From assembly GCF_032884065.1 (NCBI RefSeq), contig NC_088866.1, forward strand, positions 27,249,899-27,313,898: a stretch of DNA of 64,000 nt, written 5' to 3'. Positions within the stretch are counted from its first letter, which is position 1. Each line of letters starts with the position of its first letter. Shown here piece after piece: positions 1 to 11,406 of the stretch. The position numbers and the translations under genes are program-made. This DNA comes from Artemia franciscana (lineage: Eukaryota > Arthropoda > Branchiopoda > Anostraca > Artemiidae). Below the pieces are notes generated by a model, which ran no database searches, was not told the DNA's origin, and worked only from the letters and a program-made list of their open reading frames with translations.

Positions 1-92
1 GGGTTGCACATAAAACGTTTTCTTCTCTTCAAGTCTTTCTCTAGGCTTATAGCCTACTATTGATTTTGTCAGAGAAGAAAAGAGAGAAGGCC

Positions 93-355
93 ATTAGTTT
101 TTCTGCTGCTTCTATGTTGTTCATCTTGACTAAACTCTAAAACCCATAGAAAGGCCTGCATGTTGTTCTTTAATGTAGTCCTAAGTAAGCTAACTTAAAT
201 ACAATATACCTATTATATAACTGCAGCTAAAAGGATTAAATATGATTTTGTTGTTGTTTTGAAGAGCTTTTAATGTTTTCAAAATTCAAATAATACTGCA
301 AAATGCCCAAGTACTATTTCTGTCAGGAATTTTATCCGTGTTCAACGTGGCTCTT
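93..355 (+). repeat. Dispersed repeat duplicated on both sides of the CR1-like element
   Basis: Bases 93-200 recur in direct orientation at about 4228-4337, with the same run from ctatgttgttcatcttgact to the end of gtaagctaactta. Bases 205-355 recur at about 9247-9395, including the shared tracts tttctgtcag and ttcaacgtgg. Copy 2 is therefore the same sequence opened by the nested element at 4338-8919 and by about 310 further bases (8930-9245). Either a segment was duplicated around the LINE, or both are members of a dispersed family. No coding potential is visible. Confidence 0.75.
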
Positions 356-639
356 AAGGCCACATTTACAGGTATTGTCCTAATTTACAGGTATTAAGTT
401 GAAACAAGAGTGACATGTGACACAATGCATGAAAAAAGTATAATTTGGGCTATATTTTTACACATTAGGGGGCAGGGTAAACTATAACAGAAGCAAATTA
501 TAAATCTATTAACCTTAATTTCTCTGTATATTATAAAGTTAGAATTGTTTCCCAAACATGTTTTCTTCTCAAGAGCTTCAAATGTAAATTCATACCTGAT
601 CATTTTCTCTGTATCTTTAGTTGAAAATCATATATTTAA

Positions 640-1021
640 GTTTTTAGTTAGGCTATCTAGGCCATATAAGCTCAGAGACGTTCACATCAATAATGTGAGA
701 AGACTTCCAATCCCTACTAACTCTCTGCCATCTTCACGCCCTCCTCTTGTCCTTTTTACTGTCCCAAGCCTGGACATCAAAAGGTCAATCATCAAACACT
801 CCTGCAAGCTCCGCGAGGATATACAATTTCGTGGTGACGCATCCAAGACAGAGAGAAACAGGAGAAAGGCCTTAGTTGATGAGTTGAATAGAAGATTAAG
901 CTCAGGTGAGCCCAACCTCATGATCTTCAAGGGCCAAATCGTTCCAAAAAACGAAGCTGCTCATCGCAGTTGGGAAGCGCCACCCCAGCCCCCTCCAAAC
1001 CAATCCGCGATGGAAACCTAG
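640..1021 (+). pseudogene. LINE ORF1 remnant (CR1/L2-like RNA-binding protein, C-terminal part)
   Basis: This is an open stretch of about 125 residues. It contains a basic segment with the pattern RSIIKHSCKLRED, then SKTERNRRKALVDELNRR and GEPNLMIFKGQIVPKN. That order (a basic helix of the 'R..L..EL..R...GE' type, then a short strand ending in IVPKN) is typical of the C-terminal domain of LINE ORF1 nucleic-acid chaperones. The upstream half (RRM or coiled coil) is not recognisable. It overlaps the start of the ORF2 reading frame at 970 in another frame, as expected within one element. It is probably dead, because the partner ORF2 is broken. Confidence 0.5.
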
Positions 1022-2148
1022 TTATATCATTGCATCTTCATGTAAATAGTTTTGTTTCCCCAATGCTTTGTTTTGATAAATCGTCAGTTGATATTTCTTG
1101 TGAAGCTTCATCCAATCCTTCTCCAAACGTTTCCCATGTCGATTTAAGTGTTATTTCTGCTAATGTTAATTCAAATGTTATATCTATTAACTTGCTCGTG
1201 TCATGTCAGAATTCAGCAGATTCAAGTTTTTTGAGTACTATATCTGATGTTACCTCTGAGTCTCAACAGCCAAATTTCCTAAGTCAGAAGCCCCTTTCTG
1301 GAAATACTTTCTGTGTTCTTTCAAGCAAGGTTGACTGTCTGACAAATAAGCTTCTAGAATCCGGAGTGCTTCTTAGGGAAGAAGCAGCAGATGTTGCAAG
1401 TTTTGTTGAATTGTTACCAAAACATAGTTTTTTGGTGGTTACTGAAACGTCCCTACATATCTCGGGATATCAACTATTTAGCAACTTGGAGCACCCAAAT
1501 TGTCAAAGAGGAGTTGGTGTTTATGTAAGAGATAGTATCCAGGTAAGTGTTGTAAATCCTACTATGCTTGATATATCTTTGATAGAAAGTGTATGGCTTG
1601 ATATCTCCATTGCTAATAAAAATTTGCATCTTGGGTGCGTTTATTTAAGTCCAAGTGCTCCTTCCCTTGAAGATAGTGAATTGGCCCTCAAAACTATCAT
1701 TGATGAAATGACATCTTCAATATCCCTTCCTAGCTCATTTGAGTTAATAATCACTGGAGATTTTAATTTTCCTGCAACTGAGTGGGTCGAAGAAACTGGA
1801 CATTTTTCATCTAATAGTAGAGACTCACCTTTTTCATCTTGCTTATCAAATAATTTTCTTCGTCAGACTATTGATAAGCCTACACGCTATAGAGCTGATC
1901 AGAATCCCTCACTGTTAGACCTCGTCATTTTGCATGATACTGATTCCCTCATTTGTAATGATTATTTACCCCCAATTGCTAGTAGTGACCACCTAGTTAT
2001 TATGTCTGTGCTGTCCCTAAATAGCTGTCCTCAACCTAAATTTCGTCCTCAGACTTTCACCGACTATGAGGCAATACAGCAGGAACTTTCATCTGCAAAC
2101 TGGTCAATGCTTATAACCAGTGACATCAATGAGTTGTGGTTAAATTAA
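970..2148 (+). pseudogene. CR1-like LINE ORF2, endonuclease part
   Basis: A 392-residue frame holds an apurinic-type endonuclease/exonuclease/phosphatase domain. An N-terminal stretch of about 120 residues has no clear domain. After it come the catalytic-Glu segment (VVTETSLHI), the GVGVYVRD strand, the LGCVYLSP strand, the GDFNFP motif (catalytic Asp/Asn) and finally SLLDLVIL plus SSDHLVIM, the terminal Asp-His pair. All core motifs are present. The frame ends just before an 11-A run at about 2147-2157, which looks like a frameshift: linker sequence continues in another frame towards the RT at 2589. The enzyme would nick target DNA for target-primed reverse transcription. Confidence 0.85.
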
Positions 2149-4129
2149 AAAAAAAAACTCTTCTTGCTCTTGAAAAGAAACATTCCAGGGTTATTTTTAG
2201 AAAACAGCCCAAAACACTTCCCTTCCTCTCTAAGGAAGTTAAGAGGCTGATTAACCAGAAATCTAGAGCTTGGAAACAGTATATGAAGAAGAGGAACTAG
2301 GAGACCTGTCATTTTATAAGGCAGTACGGAATCGTGTAACAGATTCTGTAAAAAAAACTGAAATCTACCTACGAGGAAATATTAGCTTCTGAGATCAAGT
2401 TAAACCCAAAATCTTTTTGGAGACATCTCTCTTCTAAAAACCCAAATCATCATACTATTCCTGACCTTGTTGACCACAGTGTACTACACTCATCTCCAAT
2501 AGATAAGGCTGACATTCAAAATGCACAATTTGCTTTTGCCTTTACCCAAAATTCAGGTACCTCCTCACCAGATCCTCCATCGTATGAAGTGCTTTTCCCT
2601 ATGCCTGATCTGTCAGTAAATGAAGTAATGATTTTCAATAGCCTTGAGAAGCTTGATGTAAATAAGTCAAAGGGACCAGACAGTGTTCATCCACGTCTTC
2701 TTAAGGAGTGTCAAAAAGCTCTCAGCTACCCCCTGTGCATCCTGTTCCGCTTATCTCTTCAAAATGGGAAACTACCGCATGATTGGAAAACATCTTATAT
2801 AACCCCAAACCATAAAAAAGGGAAAAAGAGACTCAGCCGAAAAATTACCATCCTATAAGCATCACCTCTGCAGTTGTTAAGGTGCTTGAGAGATTTCTTA
2901 ATAAAGCTCTAATTGAACATCTTGAGGTCAATAATATCCTTTCCACATCACAACATGGATTCAGATCTGGTAGATCTGTGGACACTAACCTTATCCAAAC
3001 ATATGAATTAGTGACTACACTGCTTGATAAGGGTTTTCCTGTCGACATGATTCTTTTTGATCTGTCCAAAGCATTCGACAAAGTTTGTCATGAATTCCTC
3101 ATAATCAAATTGAGGGCCGCAGGTGTCAACAAAGGTATTGTACAGTGGATTATGGGCTTCCTTTCTGAAAGATCACAGAGTGTCAGAGTTTTTGATTTGC
3201 AAGGAACTCCTCAATTCTCTTCTCCTACAACTGTATTAAGTGGCGTGCCCCAGGGCACTATTCTTGGACCAACACTTTTGAACTTCTATGTTAACGAACT
3301 ACCCACCCTTCTTTCAAATCTTATTACCCTTTATACTGATGACTCAAAACTAGTTGGAAAAGCGGCTACTCCCTCTGACCAGCAATAAATTCAAACAGAT
3401 CTTGATAGTCTAGGAAGATGGGCTAGCATGTGGCTTCTGACTTTCAATGCTGACAAATGCCATGTAATCCATTTTGGCAAACATAACAAGCATCATAAGT
3501 ATTTCCTTCAAGACAACTTCCTTTCTGCTGTTTCCAATTAAAGAGATCTTGGGGTTATTGTAGATCGCCAATTAAAGTTTAGCAGCCATGCTAAGTCTGT
3601 TTCATCTTCTGCAAATAAAACCCTTGGTATCATAAAAGGAAGCATCTCCAGCTGACAACCTAGAGTTCTTATGAAGTTATATAAGGTGCTTGTACATCCA
3701 TGCCTGGAGGTTGGAATGTCATTGGCAGCCCCTTCCTTTAAAAAATATAAGAAGTTGCTTGAGGATGTCCAGCGTTGTGCCACTAAGATGGTTATCAACA
3801 TGAATAAATTTCCATACAAAGAAAGACTATATTGTTTGAAGCTGCCAATGCTGACATATCAACAGAAAAGGGGTGACATTATTTTAACCAAAAAAGTCCT
3901 CTCTAAAAATACCCTTCCTGGTCTCTTTGCACAGCCCTTGCATTCTGGTACTAGAGGACATTCTTTGAAGCTCTCCATGTAGTGTTCCACGAGTAGACTC
4001 TTCTGCTCTCTGAAGAAACAGTTTCTGCTACTTCAATGGGACATGTTCAAGTCCCACCTTGATAGGGAATGGCTCTGCCAGGAGTTCCTTTACAATTGGG
4101 AAGGTGCAGAGTCCTCCACAAGAGTCTAA
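2149..4129 (+). pseudogene. CR1-like LINE ORF2, reverse transcriptase and C-terminus (broken)
   Basis: The linker at 2149-2588 has stops and shifts. RT fingers are at 2589-2830 (KSKGPDSVHPRLLKE, then HDWKTSYITPNHKKGKK). A frameshift at about 2825-2835 moves the frame to PISITSAVVKVLERFL, then QHGFRSGRSVDTNL, FDLSKAFDKV (catalytic Asp), SGVPQGTILGP and LYTDDSKL (catalytic Asp-Asp, with Thr where Ala or Val is usual). Stops follow near 3386, 3540, 3655 and 3980. The frame at 3671-4129 gives the thumb and C-terminal tail typical of CR1/Rex/Daphne elements (GVIVDRQLKFSSHAKSV, then LHSGTRGHSLKL, ending SSTRV). The element is almost full length but cannot make an intact protein. Confidence 0.88.
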
Positions 4130-4329
4130 TTTAACAGCCACAATCTACGCCAAACAAATTATTTTTTCTTATGGACCATCACAAGGATGGATAATCCTTA
4201 TATTGCTCCAAGCAGTGATTTAAGGTAATTAGTTTTTCTTTGCTGCTTTCTATGTTGTTCATCTTGACTGAACACTAAAACCCATAGATAGGCCTGCATG
4301 TTGTTCTTTGGTGTAGTCCTAAGTAAGCT

Positions 4330-4337
4330 AACTTAAG
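4330..4337. repeat. Left 8-bp target-site duplication
   Basis: The sequence aacttaag immediately precedes the terminal motif ggtaaaattctag, and recurs exactly at 8920-8927 directly after the inverted terminus ctagaattttacc. This marks the outer boundaries of the nested element at 4338-8919. An 8-bp duplication fits hAT, P or Merlin-like transposition. The termini do not show the usual hAT CAG start, so the superfamily is open. Confidence 0.8.
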
Positions 4338-4881
4338 GGTAAAATTCTAGTCCATTGACTTCTTGCTATCTTGGAAAGTTGTTGGGCTAGTGAATTGAAA
4401 CTTTCAGGGATGGGTCTAGAGGCTAAAGTATGTCCCGGGAAGGTATTTTAAAGTACCCACCTTCACTCCTTCTCCCTCTAGAGGGCCCTGAAATTTGCCT
4501 ACATGACAAGTCTATACCTATTGAAATTTTGACAGAACAACATTTTACCTTAATTTTCAGTTACTAGTTGCTTTTTCTCTGCCTTTAGTTCTAAAAATGC
4601 AATTCCTGTTGTTTGAGTAGAATTTTGAGCCATATCAATGTTTTTTTTCAAAATTTAGGAAATGTATTTGCATATCTTTAAAAGCTTATGAAATGGAATT
4701 GAACAAAGTTATGAAGCTGAAAACAATTTTGTTGTACTTCAATTAAGCAGAAGATCTATTTTGCGAGGTTTCACTTTTATAACACGCATATTTGTAAAGG
4801 TCATCAAAGGTCAGGGCGCTCAAGAGGGAGAAGGAGTGGAGGTAGTTGTTTCAAAATACCTTCCCGGGACATTCATTAGTT
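4338..4881 (+). mobile_element. Family B inverted-repeat element, left part (outer, older)
   Basis: The element starts with a terminal inverted repeat of about 150 bp (ggtaaaattctagtccattg ... cccgggaagg ... ctccttctccctctagaggg). Its inverted counterpart starts at about 4801 (agggcgctcaagagggagaa ... accttcccgggacat). The end of that right repeat was split off by insertion of the inner element and now lies at 8828-8919. Between the repeats is a non-coding core of about 300 bp. A relative of the whole core and right terminus lies at 30405-30885. No ORF is present, so it must be a non-autonomous DNA transposon. Confidence 0.7.
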
Positions 4882-6217
4882 GGTAAAATTCTAGTCCATT
4901 GACTTCTTACTATCTTGGAAAGTTGTTGGGCTAGAGAATTGAAACTTTCAGGGATGTGTCTACAGGCTAAAGTATATCCCGGGAAGTTATTTTGAGATCC
5001 CTAACTATACCTCTTCCCCCTCCTCTGTATAACGCAGTTTTTTGTGCATTACAGCTTATATTTTGGTCAAATTTGATCCTATATTACTATTAAAAATGTA
5101 AATCCTTGCTTACCTTAAAAAAATTCAACTTTTCACTGTTTTTTAAGCTACTATATTCCATAATTAGTTTACCAGCATTGAAAAACAATTATTACCTTTT
5201 ATGGTATAGTTCAAAATGGAATGCAGGCATTTAAACGCATCTCCTGTTTGAACTCTTATCTTTAAAGGGCATTTGACAGGGGCAATACAGATAAGACTTT
5301 GAACTTTTAAGGGGCTTCTCACTCAAAATTATGATTCGTTGCTGCAATTGGGTAAGGTTTATGTTATATGTATGTCAATAGCATTTATTTTGTTAATCAT
5401 AACAGCATAGAGAAAGTCAATTTCTTCAAGAAGGCCCAATAATGATTCTTAGAAACCTGAAGAGAGGCGAAACAGAAATTTAGTGGGAAAAATAAGCACA
5501 AGTCCTAAATGCGTGATTGACATAACCGTAACAGATACACTCTCTTTGGGTGAGTTTTTTTTTAGGGGGGGGGGTTAATTTGAAAAAAATTAGAAAGATA
5601 TATTTGTAACTTACGAATGGGTGATCAGATCTTAATGAAGTTTGATATTTAGAAGGATCTAGTGCTTCAGAGCTCTTATTTTAAATCCCAACCAGATCCA
5701 GTAACATTGAGGGGAGTTGGATGAGGAAAACAGAAATCTTGGAAGACGTGAAAATAAAGGTATCTTCATCTTCGAAATGGGTGGTCAGATCTTAATGAAA
5801 CTTGATATATAGAAAGATCATATGTCTGAGATGCTTAATATAGATGCTTATACAGAAATTACTCTGTATATGAAAGGGGTTTTTCCTCCTCAACGCCCCG
5901 CTTTTTACGCTAAAGTTTGACACTTTCTGTTAACTTTACTTTTTAAAACAGAAAAAAAATTTAGCATAAAGAGCGGGGTGGTGAGGAGGAAAAGGCCCTT
6001 TCATATAAGGAGTAATTTTTGTTCATTTTAAGTTTTAATGTTGCTCCTTACTTTCAGTTAAAAACACTTGTTTTTTTTATTTAATTTATGCCATAGTTTT
6101 ATAAATATATATTTAAAATTATCAAAATAAACCAAAAATAAGCCCTTAATAGACATTAATTACAACACAACTATCCAGAAAAGAAGTTTTACAAAGGAAA
6201 GTAAAGGACCATATCAA
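4882..6217 (+). repeat. Left arm of a giant inverted repeat (about 1.33 kb)
   Basis: This arm is the reverse complement of about 7482-8827 along its whole length. Matching landmarks include the terminus ggtaaaattctagtccattg, the tract tttgaactataccataaaag in the right arm, the segment with aagatctgaccacccatttc, an internal small palindrome (about 5853-6065), and the inner boundary near ggaaagtaaaggaccatat. The arm contains one copy of a ~290-bp monomer also found tandemly at 45100-45970. Arms enclose a 1.26-kb spacer. In single-stranded form this would make a very long hairpin. Confidence 0.85.
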
Positions 6218-7481
6218 ACAGTTTGTGGTAGCAAACTGTAGTAAGGAGATACCCGGCTCATTAGTAAATGAAACCATAAAAAACGGAATTTTGATGCTAA
6301 AATGCTGGAATTTGATGCTGAAAATATATAATTAATGAAAAAAATCAAATAGTTGAGAAAATGAGAATTTTGTCTCATTTTCTAAAATCTAGAAATTCTT
6401 CAAAAATCTAGAGGGGGAGTATGGGGCGGTTCCAAGAATATGCGGGGCAAGTTTAAACTGCTGGGAAGAATAAATCATTATTCAAAGTTTCATTTATTCA
6501 AAACAAAAGTGTTGTTTCCACTTTTTGTTGAAATCATACCCATTTTCTCTCTAGTATTTATAAGATTATGCTATATTTCAATGTCAGGACTCCAATTATA
6601 TTTTAGCCTGATGAAGGGTTATAAAGCTCCAATATGTAAATCCGATATTTTTGAAAAATTTAATGTTACTTCTTTGTTTTCACTTGAATAATCTGTTTTT
6701 ATGACACTTGATATTAACCAAGTGACATATAGCGATTGCAAATTCTGTTGTTCTGTCGATCATGCTCAATAACGCTTCTTAAAAACCTGAAGAGAGGCAA
6801 AACAGAAATCTGAGACCAGTGATGTCAATTGCAGGAGGGACAAGGGAACCGCCCCATAATCCCCCTCTAGATTCTTTTTATATTTTCATTGAAAATGCCT
6901 TTATTTGTGTTTTCTTTCTCCAACCTTTCTCCAACTCATAAAAACGTAACAAAACGAATATAAACAAGTCTTTCATTTATTTCCTAGTTTTTGTTTTATA
7001 AAGATTCCTCAACAAAATCATTAATACCCCTCCCCCCTTGGAAATTTCCTGGATACCACCCTATGAAAGAGATTTAGAAATGTGAAAAATACCAGTTTTC
7101 GAATTTTAAGGGGTATATAACATTTCTAAATTTTCTATATTGGTAAAACACCAACAATTGGGAGAAGGGGTTGTTGAAACACAAATATTCAATCAATGAA
7201 GTCATAGTTTGCACCAAAGGCCCAAGAATTTTGATTCTGCCTTGGCCCAACACATGCACAATAACCTTCACCACTTCATTTTGTTTGAAAACACTTCCAT
7301 TATTCAGAGGTCCTTGTCAAAATATTTGCTTGATTTTCATCTTCATATTATGCTACTGGCTGACAAAATTCTCATTTTCTCAACTATTTGATTTTTTTCA
7401 TTAATTATATATTTTCCTTTCCTGGTTTCTCACAAAACATTGAGCTTTAAATATTATAGGAATGTGTTGAAGCTTGTCTTA
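6218..7481. other. Spacer of the giant inverted repeat
   Basis: No convincing gene is present. Bases 6218-6330 match the 3' terminus of family A in reverse (agtaaggagatacccggctc). Bases 6400-6435 and 6850-6880 form a smaller inverted pair around ccccctctagat. Bases 6705-6724 form a hairpin-like terminus (cacttgatattaaccaagtg) followed by gacatatagc, as at the end of family D near 46147. The spacer is thus a mosaic of older repeats. Short ORFs here have no recognisable domain. Confidence 0.6.
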
Positions 7482-8827
7482 AGTTTATATGGTCTTTTAC
7501 TTTCCTTTGTAAAACTTCTTGTCTGGATAGTTGTGTTGAAATTAATGTTTATTAAGGGCTTATTTTTGGTTTATTTTGATAATTTTAAATATATATTTAT
7601 GAAACTATGGTATAAATTAAATAAAAAAAACAAGTCTTTTTAACTGAGAGTAAGGAGAAACATTAAAACTTAAAATGAACAGAAATTACTCTGTATATGA
7701 AAGGGCCTTTTCCTCCTCAACACCCTGCTCTTTATGCTAAAGTTTTTTATTGTTTTAAAAAGTAAAGTTAACAGAAAGTGTCAAACTTTAGGGTAAAAAG
7801 CGGGGCATTGAGGAGGAAAAACCCCTTTCATATACAGAGTAATTTCTGTATAAGCATCTATATTAAGCATCTCAGACATATGATCTTTCTATATATCAAG
7901 TTTCATTAAGATCTGACCACCCATTTCAAAGATAAAGATACCTCAATTTTCACGTCTTCCAAGATTTCTGGTTTCCCCATCCAACTCCCCTCAATGTCAC
8001 TGGATCTGGTTGGGATTTAAAATAAGAGCTCTGAAGCACAAGATCCTTCTAAATATTAAACTTCATTAAGATCTGATCACCCATTTGTAAGTTACAAATA
8101 CATCTTTCTAATTTTTTTTCAAATTAACCCCCCCCCCAAAAAAAAAAAAACTCACCCAAAGAGAGCATATCTGTTACAGTTATGTCAATCATGTATTTAG
8201 GACTTGTGCTTATTTTTCCCACTAAATTTCTGTTTTGCCTCTCTTCAGGTTTCTAAGAATCATTATTGGGCCTTCTTGAAGAAATTGACTTTCTCTATGC
8301 TGTTATGATTTACAAAATAAATGCTATTGACACACATATAACATAAACCTTACCCAATTGTAGCAACAGATCATAATTTTGAGTGAGAAGCCCCTTAAAA
8401 GTTTTAAGTCTTATCTGTATTACCCGTCAAAAGCCCTTTAAAGATAAGACTTTCAAACAGGGGATGCATTTAAATGCCTGCATTCCATTTTGAACTATAC
8501 CATAAAAGGCAATAATTGTTTTTCAATGCTGGTGAACTAATTATGGAATATAGGCTAGTAGCTCAAAAAACAGTGAAAAGTTGAATTTTTCAAAAGTAAG
8601 TAAGGATTTACACTTTTAATAGTAATATAGGATCAAATTTGACCAAAATATAAGATGTAATGCACAAAAAACTGCATTATATAGAGGAGGGGGAAGGGGT
8701 ATAGTTAGGGATCTCAAAATAACTTCCCATGATATACTTTAGCCTGTAGAAACATCCCTGAAAGTTTCAATTCTCTAGCCCAACAATTTTCCAAGATAGC
8801 AAGAAGTCAATGGACTAGAATTTTACC
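7482..8827 (-). repeat. Right arm of the giant inverted repeat
   Basis: Inverted partner of 4882-6217, ending in ggactagaattttacc, the inverse of the left terminus. It carries the second copy of the small palindrome (about 7620-7860) and one 290-bp-type monomer (about 7900-8230). The flanks are cattagtt (4874-4881) and ctttagtc (8829-8836), an imperfect 8-bp pair. This fits insertion of the inner element into the older family B copy with a mutated target duplication. Confidence 0.83.
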
Positions 8828-8919
8828 TCTTTAGTCTGTAGATTCATCCCTGAAAGTTTCATTTTCCTAAACTAAACCCTTTCTGAGACAGCAAGAAGTC
8901 AATTAACTAGAATTTTACC
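8828..8919 (-). mobile_element. Family B right terminal inverted repeat (outer element)
   Basis: Inverse of the 4338 terminus (ctgtagattcatccctgaaag ... aagaagtcaattaactag, ending aattttacc). It is followed by the second aacttaag target duplication at 8920-8927. Together with 4338-4881 it rebuilds a non-autonomous element of about 635 bp that was later split by the inner foldback. Confidence 0.75.
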
Positions 8920-9404
8920 AACTTAAGTACAACTTGCAGACCAATTTATCCTAGGCTATCTCAAAATTTCAAATTTCAACTTTGAGTCAAAACATTTTTA
9001 AGTCACCTTTTTAAATCTTTTAAACACATTCAAAGATCACCTTTATAAAACTTGTACCATAAGCAAAATCTCTTTTTTTGTGCTTATTGATTTATTATTT
9101 ATATCAATTGGCCAGAAACTTACTTTGAACCAGCTTAGGCTAAATATTTTTATTAGAGAATTAGCTGACACTCATTACTTAAAAAAGTCTCCTTTCACCT
9201 ATCTAGTAATTTCTAGCGTATGAATTCATTCATACAGAAGCATAAAATGTACCTATTATGTAACTTCAGCTTAAAGGACAAAATACGATTTTGTTGTAGT
9301 TTTGAAAAGATTCTAACGTTTTCAAGATTCAAATCATATTGCGAAATGCCTAGTTACTATTTCTGTCAGAAATTTTATCCGGGTTCAACGTGGCTTTTTT
9401 GCTT

Positions 9405-11148
9405 CAAATTACATAAAAAAAACTAGTTTTTCTAACTGAAATAAGGAGCGACATTAAAACTTAAAACGAACAGAAACTACTCCGTATATGAAATGGGTTG
9501 TCCCCTCCGCAATCCCTCGCTCTTTACGCTAAAGTTTGACTCTGCCACAATTCTACTTTTTAAAACAATTAAAAGCTTTAGCGTAAAGAGCGAGGGATTG
9601 CGGAGGGGACAACCCATTTCATATACGGAGTAGTTTCTGTTCGTTTTAAGTTTTAATGACGCTCCTTACTTTCAGTTAGAAAAACTAGTTTTTTTATGTA
9701 ATTTCTGAAAGTTTTTGAATTAATGCATGTTTGATTTTGGCTCTCCACACATAAATTATTAAAACGAAATTTACATTTTAATTCCTTATTTGGCTAAATG
9801 GCTTTCTCTTAGTTCTGATCAGACGATTTTGAGAAATAAGGAATGGAGAAGGAGGCCTAGTTGCCATGCAATTTTTCGGTTACACAAAAAGGCAACTATA
9901 AATTTTAATTTTTAACGAATTTTTTTATTAGTAAAAAATATATGTAACTTAAGAATTAATTTACGTAACAAACTTTTATATTCTTAAATTTTTATTCTGT
10001 ATATGAGGGGGTTTGTACCCTCGGTAACACCTCGCTCTTTACACTAAATCGTAAGTTTTGTGCCGATTCTTTAAGAATGACCCCTGAATCACAAAGGCCG
10101 TAGAATAAATAGTTGAAATTACTAAAAATACTATAGCATAAAGAGCGAGGTATTTATCTCCTCCTAAATACCTCGCTCTTTATGCTAAAGTATTTTTAGA
10201 ACCCCTCATATGCGTAATAATCTCTGTTCGTTTTAAGTTTCAATACTACTCCTTGCTTTCAATTGAAAAAGCTTTTCCATGTTTAATTTTTCATTGTTTT
10301 TTTTATAGTAATTTTAGAAAATCCGGCGCCCTTTTCATTGAATTTCTGTTCTCCCATGACATATTTCTCCAGTGAAAGATCCTCCCACATAGCCCCCTCT
10401 TTTCAACCCCACCCCCAAAACCAAAAAAATCCCCTGAAAAGGACTGTACACTTCCCAATAACCATTATTATATGTAAACACTGGTCGAAGTTTGTAACTT
10501 GCAGCCCCTCCCCCAGGGACTGTGGGGGAGTAAGTCATTCCCAAAGACATAGTTATTATGGTTTTTGACTATGCGGAACAAAATGGCTGTCTCAAAATTT
10601 TGATCTGTTGACTTTGGAGAAAAATGAGCGTGGGAGGGGGCCTAGGTGCCCTCCAATTTTTTCGGTCACTTAAAAAGGGCACTAGAACTTTTCATTTCCG
10701 TTAGAATGAGCCCTTTTGCAACATTCTAGGACCACTTGGTCGATACGATGACCCCTGGGAAAAAAAAACAAAAAAAAACAAACAAATAAACACGCACCCG
10801 TGATTTGTCTTCTGGCAAAAAAATACGAAATTCCACATTTTTGTAGAAAGGAGCTTGAAAATTTCGCTATAGGGTTCTCTGATAAGCTGAATGCGATGGT
10901 GTGATTTTTGTTAAGATTGTGTGACTTTTAGAGGGTGTTTTCGCCTATTTTCTAAAAGAAGACAAATTTTCTCAGGCTCGTAACTTTTGATGCCAAAGAC
11001 CAAATTTGATGAAACTTATATGTTTAAAATCAGCATAAAAATCCAATTCTTTTGATGTATATTTTAGCATCAAAATTCTATTATTTAGAGTTTCGTTTAC
11101 TATTGAGCCGGGTCGCTCCTTACTACAGTTTGTTACCACGAACTGTTT
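9405..11148 (+). mobile_element. Family A composite element, fullest copy
   Basis: Module order: a palindrome of about 290 bp at 9415-9705 (arms gtaaggagcgacattaaaac ... and their inverse, loop near 9555-9570); a middle module (atgcatgtttgattttgg ... ggcctagttgcc) at 9710-9990; a second palindrome of about 275 bp at 9999-10275 (tacctcgctctttatgctaaag and its inverse); a body from 10326 (gcgcccttttcattgaattt ... gactgtgggggagtaagtca ... gagccgggtcgctccttact); and the terminus acgaactgtttga at about 11145. The same order occurs at 21478-22915 and inverted at 53495-55010. It has no coding capacity and is a non-autonomous foldback-type element. Confidence 0.75.
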
Positions 11149-11187
11149 GAAAGAAAATAATTCGGTATTTCGGGGCTTCTGACATTA

Positions 11188-11406
11188 TTACTCCTTTGCG
11201 GAAGTTAGGCTCAAAATTGGAAAACGATTATATTTTTTCTCTGGGCCCCTTCCACCTCTTAGTTCATTTATTTTCCCGTTAGTTTTCACCTGTTTTCGCT
11301 TTATAGTTGTGTTATCTCTTAGCAGTTCTTTCGTTAGTTGAGTTATGGTCGTGGTATATATGTTTAATCGCTCGTATAGTTGTGTTATTTTCAAATTATA
11401 CTCCAT
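11188..11406 (-). other. 72-codon ORF in the duplicated spacer, copy 1 (unrecognised)
   Basis: The ORF starts with ATG at 11406 on the minus strand. It encodes a Lys/Thr/Asn-rich, probably helical peptide beginning MEYNLKITQLYERLN. The identical 72 residues recur at 12358-12576, but this reflects the very recent 1,170-bp duplication and not selection. Two base differences between the spacers (for example attcatttatt versus attcgtttatt in the regions read) do not break the frame. I see no domain, and it may not be a gene. Confidence 0.2.

Noticed and set aside
5853-6065. CRISPR-like look of repeated short palindromes
   Set aside because: The palindromes are dispersed and long, without regular spacers or cas genes, and the genome is eukaryotic.
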